Shown here one piece after another: positions 1-7,215 of a DNA stretch of 15,359 nucleotides (within the stretch, counting starts at the first letter, position 1; each line of letters opens with the position of its first letter). Made by a program: the position numbers and the translations under genes. Below the pieces are notes generated by a model that searched no databases, had not been told where the DNA came from, and saw only the letters and a program-made list of their open reading frames with translations. The stretch spans positions 1-15,359 of the forward strand of contig DLQQ01000052.1 of the NCBI GenBank assembly GCA_002477625.1, written 5' to 3'. The stretch is from Candidatus Arcticimaribacter sp. UBA7428. Lineage in GTDB: Bacteria > Bacteroidota > Bacteroidia > Flavobacteriales > Flavobacteriaceae.

Positions 1-1
1 C

Positions 2-583
2 TATACAACAGTCAATTCATTAACATTAGATGATACACTTATCGATTATAATTCTTCAAGTCTAAGTTATAATCAAGTACTCAAAACCTATGATGCAATT
101 TTAGTGGGAATTCGAGCATACAATGTAATCGAATCCTTAGCCTATAAAAACCAACTGCTGTTTGACTATGCAGAAGCTGGTGGAACTTTGGTTACTCAAT
201 ACAACACCAGTCGTGGACTAAAAACAAAGAAACTCACCCCTTTGGAGATGAAGCTGTCAAGAGATCGGGTTACCGACGAATTCAGTACAGTACGGATTTT
301 AGAACCCAAACATCCTGCCCTGAATGTACCCCACAAAATCACAGCACAAGATTTTGAAGGCTGGGTTCAAGAACGCGGCTTGTATTTCCCCAATCAATGG
401 GATGAACGTTTTACGCCCCTCCTGGGGATGAACGACGCTGGAGAAACTGAAAAACTAGGAAGTATACTGGTTGCTCCACATGGAAAAGGGACCGTTGTTT
501 ATTCGGGCCTAAGCTTTTTCAGAGAATTACCCGCCGGGGTTCCTGGGGCTTATCGTTTGTTGATTAATTTATTAGCTTTATAG
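2..583 (+). CDS. PIG-L family deacetylase, C-terminal part (5' end outside window)
   Basis: The reading frame is open to the left edge and runs to a TAG at 581-583, so only the last ~193 residues are present. A GTG at 104 lies inside the frame and is not a credible start, because the upstream codons continue a coherent protein (YDAILVGIRAYNV across the join). The visible part has the look of the C-terminal glutamine-amidotransferase-like domain attached to long flavobacterial PIG-L (LmbE-type) deacetylases: a DAILVGIRAYN strand-loop, a GGTLVTQYNTSR segment, and a late APHGKGTVVYSGLSFFREL motif before a hydrophobic end. The catalytic deacetylase domain would lie upstream and is not seen. Pairing with a sodium/solute symporter immediately downstream is a recurrent arrangement in Flavobacteriia and supports the family call. 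The substrate is unknown; N-acetyl sugars or similar are expected for the family. Confidence 0.7.
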   Translation, partial: YTTVNSLTLDDTLIDYNSSSLSYNQVLKTYDAILVGIRAYNVIESLAYKNQLLFDYAEAGGTLVTQYNTSRGLKTKKLTPLEMKLSRDRVTDEFSTVRILEPKHPALNVPHKITAQDFEGWVQERGLYFPNQWDERFTPLLGMNDAGETEKLGSILVAPHGKGTVVYSGLSFFRELPAGVPGAYRLLINLLAL

Positions 584-584
584 A

Positions 585-686
585 ATGTTTCAATCAAAAA
601 ATAGAATTTATTTCTTCTTGATTCTCGGGAATATAGCCTACTGGATCCTCTTTGTCTTATTCATGAATACATTCAAATCATGGTAG
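585..686 (+). CDS. Small single-span membrane protein (33 aa), hypothetical
   Basis: An ATG one base after the upstream stop opens a 33-codon frame ending in TAG at 684-686, which overlaps the symporter start at 680 by 7 bases. The product begins MFQSKNR, then has one strongly hydrophobic span of about 22 residues (IYFFLILGNIAYWILFVLF) and ends NTFKSW. The charge pattern (positive N-terminus, short C-terminus) suggests one membrane helix. Its position, sandwiched without gaps between the PIG-L gene and the symporter, suggests translational coupling and possibly a small subunit of the transporter. This would be by analogy with other SSS transporters that have small membrane partners; that role is inference. 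I do not recognise a named family. It could also be a chance frame that merely carries ribosomes into the next gene. Confidence 0.5.
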   Translation: MFQSKNRIYFFLILGNIAYWILFVLFMNTFKSW

Positions 687-2332
687 TATTAGATTGGTTC
701 ATTCTTTTGGGCACACTAGCCTTTATTGTGCTTTATGGTGTCTGGAAAAATCGAAATAATAATTCTATTGAGGCTTATCTCAAAGGAGGAAATGAGAGCC
801 GTTGGTGGACCATTGGGCTCTCCGTTATGGCAACACAGGCGAGTGCCATTACCTTCTTATCAACTCCTGGCCAAGCGTATCACGACGGTATGGGCTTTGT
901 TCAATTTTATTTTGGATTACCCTTAGCAGTAGTTATCATTTGCCTCTTCTTTATTCCCATATACCACCGGCTAAAAGTATATACTGCCTATGAATTTTTA
1001 GAAGAACGTTTCGACCTCAGAACCCGTACCCTAACCGCAATTTTATTTTTAGTACAACGAGGATTAGCCGCTGGGATTACAATATACGCACCGGCAATCA
1101 TCTTGAGCGTAGTGCTGGGTTGGAACCTTAAAATATTAATCCTGCTCATTGGGTTTGTTGTAATTTTTTACACTCTTATTGGTGGTACTCGTGCGGTAAA
1201 CGTAACCCAGAAACAGCAAATGTTCATCATCTTTTTTGGGATGATAACTGCCTTTGTATTCATCATCAATAGTTTTCCAGCTGATGTTGGCTTTGTAAAA
1301 GCTTTGACCATAGCAGGCGCTTCAGGAAAACTGGATGTGATTGATTTTAGTTTTGATCTCAATAACCGCTACACCTTCTGGAGTGGAATTACGGGAGGGC
1401 TCTTCTTGGCACTCTCCTATTTTGGAACAGATCAAAGTCAAGTGCAACGCTATTTGTCCGGAAAGTCTTTAAAGGAAAGCCAACTGGGGTTAATCATGAA
1501 TGGCTTTCTTAAAGTTCCCATGCAGTTTTTTATTCTCCTGGTTGGGGTTATGGTTTTTATTTTTTACCAGTTCGAACCGGCACCCATACATTTCAATCCC
1601 AAGGCAGTAGAAGCCATTGAAAACTCAACTTATGCCGGAGAATTTAAAATTCTTGAACAACAATTGGATCAAATTCAAGAACAAAAACGAAGCCTCTTAA
1701 CACAAACCAATTCGATTGACCTCAAGGCAGTTGCCCAACTGGACAACAATGAAAGGGATCTTCGATCGGAAGCCAAAAACCTGATTAAAACAGCAGCCCC
1801 AGAAATTGAAGTAAACGACAAGGATTACGTCTTCATTTCTTTTATTTTAAAATACCTACCTCAAGGGCTCATCGGATTACTACTGGCTGTAATTCTTTCA
1901 GCAGCTATGAGCTCAACGGCATCTGAACTCAATGCGCTTGCAGCAACAACCGTAGTCGATCTGTACAAAAGAAACCGAGGTCCACAGACCGAGCAACACT
2001 ATGTCAACGCCTCAAAATTCTTCACTTTGGTTTGGGGAATTATTGCTATCCTCTTCGCAAGTTTTGGAAGCTTGGTTGAGAACCTAATTCAACTGGTCAA
2101 CATCATTGGCTCTATTTTCTACGGAACTATTTTGGGTGTTTTTGTGGTGGCAATCTTTTTGAAGAGCATCAAAGGACAGGCAATTTTTTATGCTGCGCTT
2201 ATATCGGAAGCATTGATTATTTACCTCTTTGTAATGGACGAATTTAGCTACCTCTGGCTCAATGTAATTGGGACGGCGCTCACAATATGCCTAGGATATC
2301 TACTTCAATTCATACTTCCAAAAAAAGGCTAG
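680..2332 (+). CDS. Sodium/solute symporter (SSS family)
   Basis: A 550-residue polytopic inner-membrane protein of the sodium:solute symporter family (LeuT fold), expected to take up a small solute with Na+. Many hydrophobic spans are visible from residue 4 to the C-terminus. Family marks include WWTIGLSVMATQASAITFLS (42-61), RGLAAGITIYAPAIIL (127-142), a signature-like GTDQSQVQRYLS (249-260) and the Na+-site region SAAMSSTASELNALA (407-421). A hydrophilic, glutamine/lysine-rich stretch at about 301-382 separates two membrane spans and looks helical; it is longer than in a minimal SSS core. The ATG at 680 overlaps the 33-residue ORF, and the PIG-L gene is just upstream, so the three are probably co-transcribed. 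The transported substrate cannot be deduced; a product of the deacetylase is a reasonable guess. Confidence 0.9.
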   Translation: MVVLDWFILLGTLAFIVLYGVWKNRNNNSIEAYLKGGNESRWWTIGLSVMATQASAITFLSTPGQAYHDGMGFVQFYFGLPLAVVIICLFFIPIYHRLKVYTAYEFLEERFDLRTRTLTAILFLVQRGLAAGITIYAPAIILSVVLGWNLKILILLIGFVVIFYTLIGGTRAVNVTQKQQMFIIFFGMITAFVFIINSFPADVGFVKALTIAGASGKLDVIDFSFDLNNRYTFWSGITGGLFLALSYFGTDQSQVQRYLSGKSLKESQLGLIMNGFLKVPMQFFILLVGVMVFIFYQFEPAPIHFNPKAVEAIENSTYAGEFKILEQQLDQIQEQKRSLLTQTNSIDLKAVAQLDNNERDLRSEAKNLIKTAAPEIEVNDKDYVFISFILKYLPQGLIGLLLAVILSAAMSSTASELNALAATTVVDLYKRNRGPQTEQHYVNASKFFTLVWGIIAILFASFGSLVENLIQLVNIIGSIFYGTILGVFVVAIFLKSIKGQAIFYAALISEALIIYLFVMDEFSYLWLNVIGTALTICLGYLLQFILPKKG

Positions 2333-2335
2333 GGC

Positions 2336-2366
2336 TTTGTGTTTTCCGATTTTTTATATACTTTTA
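2336..2366 (+). promoter_or_regulatory. Candidate Bacteroidota-type promoter
   Basis: TTTG at 2336-2339 is followed after exactly 19 bases by TACTTTTA at 2359-2366. This matches the Bacteroidota TTTG-N19-TAnnTTTG consensus except for the last base. It lies just after the symporter stop and about 85 bases before the next gene, which it would serve. Confidence 0.4.
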
Positions 2367-2450
2367 GAATACCCAATCGTATCAATACCAATGAACTGAG
2401 TTCACTTCTTGATTTTATTTTTAGGTTGGTGTACCCAAAAATCAAAACAA

Positions 2451-2749
2451 ATGAACTGGACCAACCTACAAGAAATCGAGCAAAAAATTGTTAAAAAACA
2501 ATATACAGACAAAGAAGCATTTTATTATTTCTTAGGAACTGCAATAATTTACACTTTGAGTTATTTTTTAATTGACCAAGTATATAAAGGTCTGTTTAAA
2601 CTGATTGTTATTCCTGCTGCAGTAATTACTATCATAGGCTCAATTTATTGCTTTAAAGTTTATTCAAAAAACGGAGCTATAATGAAGAAATTAAGCAACT
2701 GTATGTCGAAATGCTCTATGAATTAGAAGATGATCTAAAAGCTGGATAA
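2451..2749 (+). CDS. Small two-span membrane protein, frameshifted near its C-terminus
   Basis: I chose the ATG at 2451 (MNWTNLQEIEQ) over an upstream TTG at 2409 that would add a cysteine-containing leader. The zero frame gives 91 residues, with two hydrophobic spans (about residues 22-40 and 46-64) and an amphipathic start, and stops at 2724-2726. The -1 frame from 2672 continues with a far more natural ending, RSYNEEIKQLYVEMLYELED then DLKAG, stopping at 2747-2749. The shift point is A6 followed by C at 2666-2672. One missing A, or a -1 ribosomal slip on A AAA AAC, would give a ~98-99-residue protein with a charged helical tail. The family is not recognised. It is either a real frameshift mutation, a homopolymer sequencing error, or programmed slippage. 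Confidence 0.5.
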
Positions 2750-2779
2750 CCATTTCTTTTTTACTTTTACAAGAAAAAC

Positions 2780-3169
2780 ATGCGCAGCTTCCTCCTCCTC
2801 CTTCTGATTATATCAAGTCTAACAACAATTCAAGCTCAAGATGAAAAAGAAAAAGAGCCCTTGGTTCATAGCGTTCTTTTTTGGTTAAAGAACCCCAAAA
2901 GTAAGTCCGATCGTTTTGCATTTGAAGCTGCAATTCAAAAACTCATTGCAAACAACCCACAAAAAATCAGTGGGTATTTAGGAAAACCAGCCAACACAGA
3001 AGCTCGTGGTGAAGTCGATCCAAGTTTTACCTACTTCTATCAGATGACCTTTGCCGATGCAGCCGCAGAAGCTGCCTACCAGATCGACCCTACACACTTG
3101 GCGTTTGTTGCCGAAGCCGAACACCTTTGGGAAAAAGTAATCGTTTATGATGCAGCACCAATCGAATAA
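2780..3169 (+). CDS. Secreted Dabb (stress-responsive alpha/beta-barrel) domain protein
   Basis: The 129-residue product starts with a clear signal peptide (MRSFLLLLLIISSLTTIQAQ, cleavage near residue 20) and an acidic/lysine linker. A Dabb-type ferredoxin-like fold follows at about residues 28-124: VHSVLFWLKNP opens the domain, GYLGKP sits mid-domain, and YFYQMTFADAAAEAAY and HLAFVAEAEHLWEKVIVYD close it. Dabb proteins are small dimeric barrels; the exported flavobacterial versions have no defined reaction. The ATG is 30 bases after the end of the preceding small membrane protein, so they may share a transcript. Its 3' end overlaps the start of the acetyltransferase frame that follows by about 20 bases. 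Confidence 0.85.
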   Translation: MRSFLLLLLIISSLTTIQAQDEKEKEPLVHSVLFWLKNPKSKSDRFAFEAAIQKLIANNPQKISGYLGKPANTEARGEVDPSFTYFYQMTFADAAAEAAYQIDPTHLAFVAEAEHLWEKVIVYDAAPIE

Positions 3170-3688
3170 AACAGTTCAGGTACGCCCCCTTGCCAAAGAA
3201 GAGGTTCCTTTAATTATCTCCTATTTTTTACTGCTTCTCCAGAATTTTTGAGAGGAATGGGCGCCGACCCAGATAAACTACCCAACAAAACTGCATGGGC
3301 TCAGACCCTTGAAAAAGAAATTGGCTTACCCCTAAAAGAAAAAAAATTATTCTATTTAGTTTGGGTACAAAACGGGATACCCGTGGGGCATTCCAACCTC
3401 ACCTTTTTAGAATATGGAAAAGAAGCCCATATGCATTTACACCTTTGGAATCCGAATGCAAGAAAAAAAGGGCTGGGTTTGGAGTTTTTAAACCAATGCA
3501 TTCCTTACTATTTTGAATGTTTTAAATTAAAAATCTTGATCTGTGAACCTTATGGGCTCAACCCAGCACCAAATGCAATTCTATCCCAGTTGGGTTTTAC
3601 AAAAACCAGAACCTACAGAACCACACCCGGTGCCATCAAATTTGAGCAAGAAGTTAATCGTTGGGAAATGAATAAGGAAAACCGTTAA
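3147..3688 (+). pseudogene. GNAT family N-acetyltransferase, interrupted by a -1 frameshift
   Basis: The N-terminal part starts at ATG 3147 or 3150, inside the end of the Dabb gene, and reads VQVRPLAKEEVPLIISYF before running into a stop at 3246-3248. The remainder lies in the -1 frame from 3230 and reads TASPEFLRGMGADPDKLP, then LFYLVWVQNGIPVGHSNL and the acetyl-CoA-loop-like NARKKGLGLEFL, ending at 3686-3688. Joined, the protein is about 180 residues, a normal GNAT size. The break is at a run of six T (3224-3229); a seventh T, or a -1 slip on T TTT TTA (3224-3230), restores it. If only the downstream frame is translated, from the TTG at 3248, a truncated 146-residue product results. The substrate is unknown. 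Whether this is a pseudogene, a sequencing error or recoding cannot be told here. Confidence 0.65.
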
Positions 3689-3692
3689 AAAT

Positions 3693-3727
3693 AAAATAAA
3701 AAAACCCTGCCGAAGCAAGGTTTATTT
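3693..3727 (-). terminator. Intrinsic terminator, mainly for the minus-strand DUF2911 gene
   Basis: AAACCCTGC (3702-3710) pairs with GCAAGGTTT (3715-3723) around a CGAA loop, with one mismatch. Read on the minus strand, the hairpin follows the DUF2911 stop and is trailed by a long T-rich tract (complement of 3692-3704). On the plus strand the trailing tract is only TTTATTT, so termination of the acetyltransferase would be weaker. Confidence 0.7.
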
Positions 3728-3748
3728 AGTGTTGGTATTTAGGAATAC

Positions 3749-4588
3749 CTATTTTTTAGACCATTCCGCTATAGAAGCTTCATTCAATGTAATATAATCT
3801 GTATTACCCGCTTTAGTAGCAAATTCTAATGAAGATTTTGCAGCGGCTATAGCGCCGTCAAGGTCGTTCAATCCAGCTAGGATTAGTGACTGCTGACGAA
3901 GGTACCAATAGGCCTCTCCGTTTGCAGCTACTGCTTTAGCGATCCATTCCTTAGCTTGGTTTAGGTCTTGACCTTCTTGCAAATAGTAAACGGCTGCATT
4001 GTAGTAGTCCCGATCTTTAGGATCATTTTTCATTGCTTCTTTAATAGAAGCAGTTGCCTTAGCTACAGTAGGAACTCCAAAAGGAACAGAAACCATAGTA
4101 GTACTCCATCCGATATTCAAAGTTGCACCGTTGTTGTGGAGTTTTGAAATCCAAATTTCAAAAGATTCAATATTGTCTGTATCTACAGCTGCTACTTCTA
4201 CCGTTGCAGCTACTTTTGCGGCATCCCATGCTCCAGGAGTACCCCAATTAGTTGTTTCTTTATAAAAGAAAACTTCCCAAGTTGCTTTTCCAGGACGGGT
4301 ATAGATTGCATACTCACCGGCAGCAATTTCTTGATCAGCAATGGTAACTGCATCACTAAAACTGATGATTGTATTTTGATTCGCTCCTGTTCTCCAGATT
4401 TCTCCAAAAGGAACTAAAGCGCCGAAAATATCACGACCTTTTTTACTTGGACGTGAATACTTCACAGTAACTTCTGTCAAACCTACCGTTTGAGATAGTT
4501 GAGCAGTAGGGCTCGGTTGTGGTGTCTGTACTTGCGCTGATGCGAATGCACCCACCAAAAAGATAAGGGATAATAGTGTGTTTTTCAT
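3749..4588 (-). CDS. Secreted DUF2911 protein with TPR-like C-terminus
   Basis: The 279-residue product has a signal peptide (MKNTLLSLIFLVGAFASA, cleavage about residue 18), so it is exported to the periplasm or surface. Residues ~23-165 form a DUF2911 domain, recognised by the YSRPSKKGRDIFG segment (44-56) followed by VPFGEIWRTGAN (59-70), the IAAGEYAIYT strand (88-97) and WEVFFYK (104-110). The rest (about 180-279) is helical with alternating AKEWIAKAVAAN and LAGLNDLDGAIAAAKSSLEF units that look like degenerate TPR repeats. No enzymatic role is known for DUF2911. The gene is monocistronic: it has its own terminator and diverges from the photolyase operon over a 149-base intergenic region. 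Confidence 0.9.
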   Translation of the reverse strand: MKNTLLSLIFLVGAFASAQVQTPQPSPTAQLSQTVGLTEVTVKYSRPSKKGRDIFGALVPFGEIWRTGANQNTIISFSDAVTIADQEIAAGEYAIYTRPGKATWEVFFYKETTNWGTPGAWDAAKVAATVEVAAVDTDNIESFEIWISKLHNNGATLNIGWSTTMVSVPFGVPTVAKATASIKEAMKNDPKDRDYYNAAVYYLQEGQDLNQAKEWIAKAVAANGEAYWYLRQQSLILAGLNDLDGAIAAAKSSLEFATKAGNTDYITLNEASIAEWSKK

Positions 4589-4612
4589 AGACTTCTATTT
4601 TTGTTTATTCAT

Positions 4613-4620
4613 CAAATGTA
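4613..4620 (-). promoter_or_regulatory. Candidate -7 element for the DUF2911 gene
   Basis: On the minus strand this reads TACATTTG, a full match to the Bacteroidota TAnnTTTG element, about 25 bases before the ATG. No good TTTG -33 element sits 19 bases upstream, so support is partial. Confidence 0.35.
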
Positions 4621-4675
4621 TGAATTTGTATTGAATTATTTTCTTGGATGGATTGTGGATAAAGAGTTTAATTTT

Positions 4676-4705
4676 TGTTTAACTATTTTAATGGATAATT
4701 AAACA
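4676..4705. promoter_or_regulatory. 30-bp imperfect dyad, candidate operator of the photolyase operon
   Basis: TGTTTAACTAT (4676-4686) and ATAATTAAACA (4695-4705) are inverted copies, matching at 10 of 11 positions, separated by 8 bases. It lies 32 bases before the first gene of the operon. A -7-like TATCTTTA (4711-4718) follows 5 bases after it, and a TTTG (4674-4677) overlaps its left edge, so a bound regulator would cover the core promoter. MerR-family (LitR/CarH type) regulators of photolyase genes bind dyads in such positions; linking this site to one is inference. Confidence 0.4.
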
Positions 4706-4737
4706 TTATGTATCTTTATCAAAAATAAAAAAAATAC

Positions 4738-5208
4738 ATGAAGATTTATCGAAAAAAGACCATTCAAAAACTACCCATATCAGTTTCAGAGGCTTGGGAC
4801 TTTTTGAGTGATCCAGGGAATCTAAAAACCATCACCCCTGATTATATGGGTTTTAAGATATTAGAAGGGCATGAATCTAAAATGTATGCGGGACAAATTA
4901 TAAAATACACGGTGACTCCAGTATTGGGCATACGTACGGGTTGGGTAACCGAAATCACCCATGTAGAAGATCAAAAATATTTTGTAGATGAACAGCGTTT
5001 TGGACCCTATGCACTCTGGCATCACAAGCATTTTATTAAAGAAATAAAAGGCGGTGTCGAAATGATTGATATCATCGACTACAAACTACCCTTTGGAATT
5101 TTAGGGCGCCTTGCACACCCTATCTTAGTCAAAAGAAAACTAAATGAAATTTTTACTTACCGATACAATAAACTCATTGAGCTCTTCGGAACTTATAAAA
5201 AACAATAA
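4738..5208 (+). CDS. SRPBCC-fold ligand-binding protein
   Basis: A 156-residue cytoplasmic protein of the START/Bet v1-like SRPBCC superfamily, whose members bind hydrophobic ligands in a deep pocket. Family marks are the opening KKTIQKLPISVSEAWDFLSD with PGNLKTITPDYMGF, GWVTEITHVEDQKYFVDEQR in the sheet, the RFGPYALWHHKHFI segment (87-100), and a final helix with LNEIFTYRYNKLIELF. It has no signal peptide. It heads the operon and its TAA is immediately followed by the ATG of the SDR gene, with no gap. SRPBCC genes of this type recur beside photolyase genes in many bacteria, often together with an SDR gene. A cofactor- or isoprenoid-handling role is conceivable but not shown. The ligand is unknown. 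Confidence 0.8.
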   Translation: MKIYRKKTIQKLPISVSEAWDFLSDPGNLKTITPDYMGFKILEGHESKMYAGQIIKYTVTPVLGIRTGWVTEITHVEDQKYFVDEQRFGPYALWHHKHFIKEIKGGVEMIDIIDYKLPFGILGRLAHPILVKRKLNEIFTYRYNKLIELFGTYKKQ

Positions 5209-5907
5209 ATGAATAAAAACATACTCATTATAGGGGGAACTTCTGGAATTGGAAAAGCCCTAGTCGAATTACTTCAAGACAGTAACCAGCTTTTTGTAGC
5301 CAACAGAACTTCTGAAGGCTTAGACACCCAAAAAGTAACCTACATTCCATTTGATGCAACATCAGATGTTTTGGACACTACCCAGCTCCCCGATCAATTG
5401 GATGGTTTTGTGTATTGTCCGGGCAGCATCAACTTACGTCCATTTAAAGGTCTTAAGCCCGAAACCTTTCAAAAGGATTTTGAGATAAATGTATTAGGAG
5501 CTGTTAAAAGTTTACAAACAGTTTTAAAGAATTTACTACATAGCCCACAAGCAAGTATTGTGTTCTTTAGTACCGTAGCCGTTCAAACTGGGATGCCTTT
5601 TCATGCTTCTGTAGCGGCGGCAAAAGGGGCAATTGAAGGCTTAACCAAATCTTTGGCAGCTGAATATGCTCCTAAATTTAGAGTTAACGCTATTGCTCCT
5701 TCGCTGACAAAAACACCACTTGCAGACAAGTTTCTAAACAACGAAACAAAATTAGAGAAAGCAAACGAACGCCATCCACTAAAATTTGTTGGTTCAGCAC
5801 AGGATTTAGCCAATAGTGCAAAATTTTTATTGAGTGATGAAAGTCAATGGATGACGGGTCAAATTTTGCATGTAGACGGAGGAATAGGAAATTTAAAAAC
5901 AAACTAA
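5209..5907 (+). CDS. Short-chain dehydrogenase/reductase-like protein with altered active site
   Basis: A 232-residue classical SDR-type Rossmann protein. The dinucleotide-binding glycine motif is IIGGTSGIG (7-15), the NNAG-equivalent is YCPGS (69-73), the structural Asn region is FEINVLGA (91-98), and the C-terminal TGQILHVDGG (216-225) is typical of this group. In the catalytic segment Ser121 (FFSTVAV) and Lys139 are present, but the residue in the Tyr position of YxxxK is Val135 (VAAAK), so the standard proton-relay Tyr is missing. NAD(P)-binding is therefore likely, but ordinary alcohol/ketone oxidoreduction is doubtful. It starts directly after the SRPBCC stop and ends 3 bases before the first photolyase. 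The substrate and its role in the cluster are unknown. Confidence 0.85.
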   Translation: MNKNILIIGGTSGIGKALVELLQDSNQLFVANRTSEGLDTQKVTYIPFDATSDVLDTTQLPDQLDGFVYCPGSINLRPFKGLKPETFQKDFEINVLGAVKSLQTVLKNLLHSPQASIVFFSTVAVQTGMPFHASVAAAKGAIEGLTKSLAAEYAPKFRVNAIAPSLTKTPLADKFLNNETKLEKANERHPLKFVGSAQDLANSAKFLLSDESQWMTGQILHVDGGIGNLKTN

Positions 5908-5910
5908 TTT

Positions 5911-7215
5911 TTGGAACAGCATACGATATTTTGGTTTAGAAGAGATTTGCGTGTTGATGATAATGCTGGACTCTATCATGCATTAACCTCAGGCAATAAA
6001 GTGCTACCCATTTTCATTTTTGATACTGATATATTAGAAAAGCTACCAAGTAAAAGTGATGCTCGCTTAGCAATGATTCATGCGGCTTTAGGTGAAATAA
6101 CGGATACAATGAAGGGGAACCGATGCAATGTTGGAATGTATCATGGAAAACCCAAGGCCGTTTTTGAACACCTATTAGAAAAACACGCCATCGTGAAAGT
6201 AATTGCCAACCACGATTACGAACCCTATGCTCAAAAGCGAGACGAGGAAATAAAACAATTTTTGACCACAAAAGAAATCCAATTTGAGACCTACAAGGAT
6301 CAGGTGATTTTTGAAAAGGCAGAAGTGGTTAAGGATGACGGTACAGCTTACAGAGTTTATACGCCTTTTTCAAAAAAATGGTTGGCAAAGATGCATTCTG
6401 AGGGTATTCAAAACTTCCCATCTGAAAAGCACCTAGACAAGCTCGCGCCCATAGTACAGCCAACATTAAAACTAAGTGAGCTGGGTTTTGAAGCTTCTTC
6501 AATTCCCTATCCAAAATATCAACTCAACTCTGCCATCATTCGGAATTATGAAGCAACGCGCAATTATCCAGCCTTAGACCAGACTTCGAGAACTGGAGCA
6601 CACCTTAGGTTTGGTACATTGAGTATTCGTAAGATGGCAGCTGAAGCGAGTAAAGAAAAGGAAATCACCTTTTTAAAAGAATTAATTTGGAGGGAATTTT
6701 TTATGCAAATTTTATGGCATTTTCCGCATACGATCTCACAATGCTTTAAGCCGCAATACGAACGAATTGAATGGAGGAATAATGAAGAAGAATTCGACAG
6801 ATGGTGCAACGGAACAACGGGCTATCACTTTGTTGATGCTGGCATGAGAGAACTCAATGCAACGGGGTTTATGCACAACCGTGTTCGTATGCTCGTCGGA
6901 AGCTTTTTGTGTAAGCACCTGCTCATCGATTGGCGCTGGGGAGAGGCCTATTTTGCTGAAAAACTACTCGACTATGAACAATCGAGTAATGTCGGTAATT
7001 GGCAATGGGTAGCTGGTTGTGGTGTAGATGCTGCGCCCTACTTCAGGATTTTTAATCCCATAGAACAAATCAAAAAATTTGATAAACAGCAGCAGTATAT
7101 TGAAAAATGGGTTCCCGATTTTCAAGAACTAAACTATCCACAGCCTATTGTTGATCATAAATTTGCTCGAGAACGATGTTTAACTACCTATAAAAGTGCT
7201 TTAAACAGAACGTGA
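5911..7215 (+). CDS. phrB: Class I deoxyribodipyrimidine (CPD) photolyase
   Basis: A 434-residue flavoprotein that would split cyclobutane pyrimidine dimers with blue/near-UV light. The N-terminal antenna domain begins [20 protein letters not shown], and the C-terminal two-thirds is the FAD-binding helical domain. Diagnostic segments are ELIWREFF (257-264; Glu257 and Trp260 match the dimer-contacting Glu274/Trp277 of E. coli), [18 protein letters not shown] (298-315), MHNRVRM (321-327) and [21 protein letters not shown] (358-378). The electron-transfer triad is intact as Trp298, Trp341 and Trp364, and Asn360 fills the FAD N5 position. The HNR context is that of CPD rather than animal-type (6-4) enzymes. 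The start is a TTG 3 bases after the SDR stop; no ATG fits. The stop overlaps the next GTG by 4 bases. Confidence 0.92.
   Translation: MEQHTIFWFRRDLRVDDNAGLYHALTSGNKVLPIFIFDTDILEKLPSKSDARLAMIHAALGEITDTMKGNRCNVGMYHGKPKAVFEHLLEKHAIVKVIANHDYEPYAQKRDEEIKQFLTTKEIQFETYKDQVIFEKAEVVKDDGTAYRVYTPFSKKWLAKMHSEGIQNFPSEKHLDKLAPIVQPTLKLSELGFEASSIPYPKYQLNSAIIRNYEATRNYPALDQTSRTGAHLRFGTLSIRKMAAEASKEKEITFLKELIWREFFMQILWHFPHTISQCFKPQYERIEWRNNEEEFDRWCNGTTGYHFVDAGMRELNATGFMHNRVRMLVGSFLCKHLLIDWRWGEAYFAEKLLDYEQSSNVGNWQWVAGCGVDAAPYFRIFNPIEQIKKFDKQQQYIEKWVPDFQELNYPQPIVDHKFARERCLTTYKSALNRT

Noticed and set aside
2409..2450. TTG-started N-terminal extension of the small membrane protein
   Set aside because: The ATG at 2451 gives a more natural amphipathic start, and the candidate promoter spacing fits either; the extension has no support.
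2371..2461. Similar strings TACCCAA...AATGAACTG at about 2371-2398 and 2430-2458
   Set aside because: The match is interrupted and short in AT-rich sequence; it looks like chance rather than a repeat.
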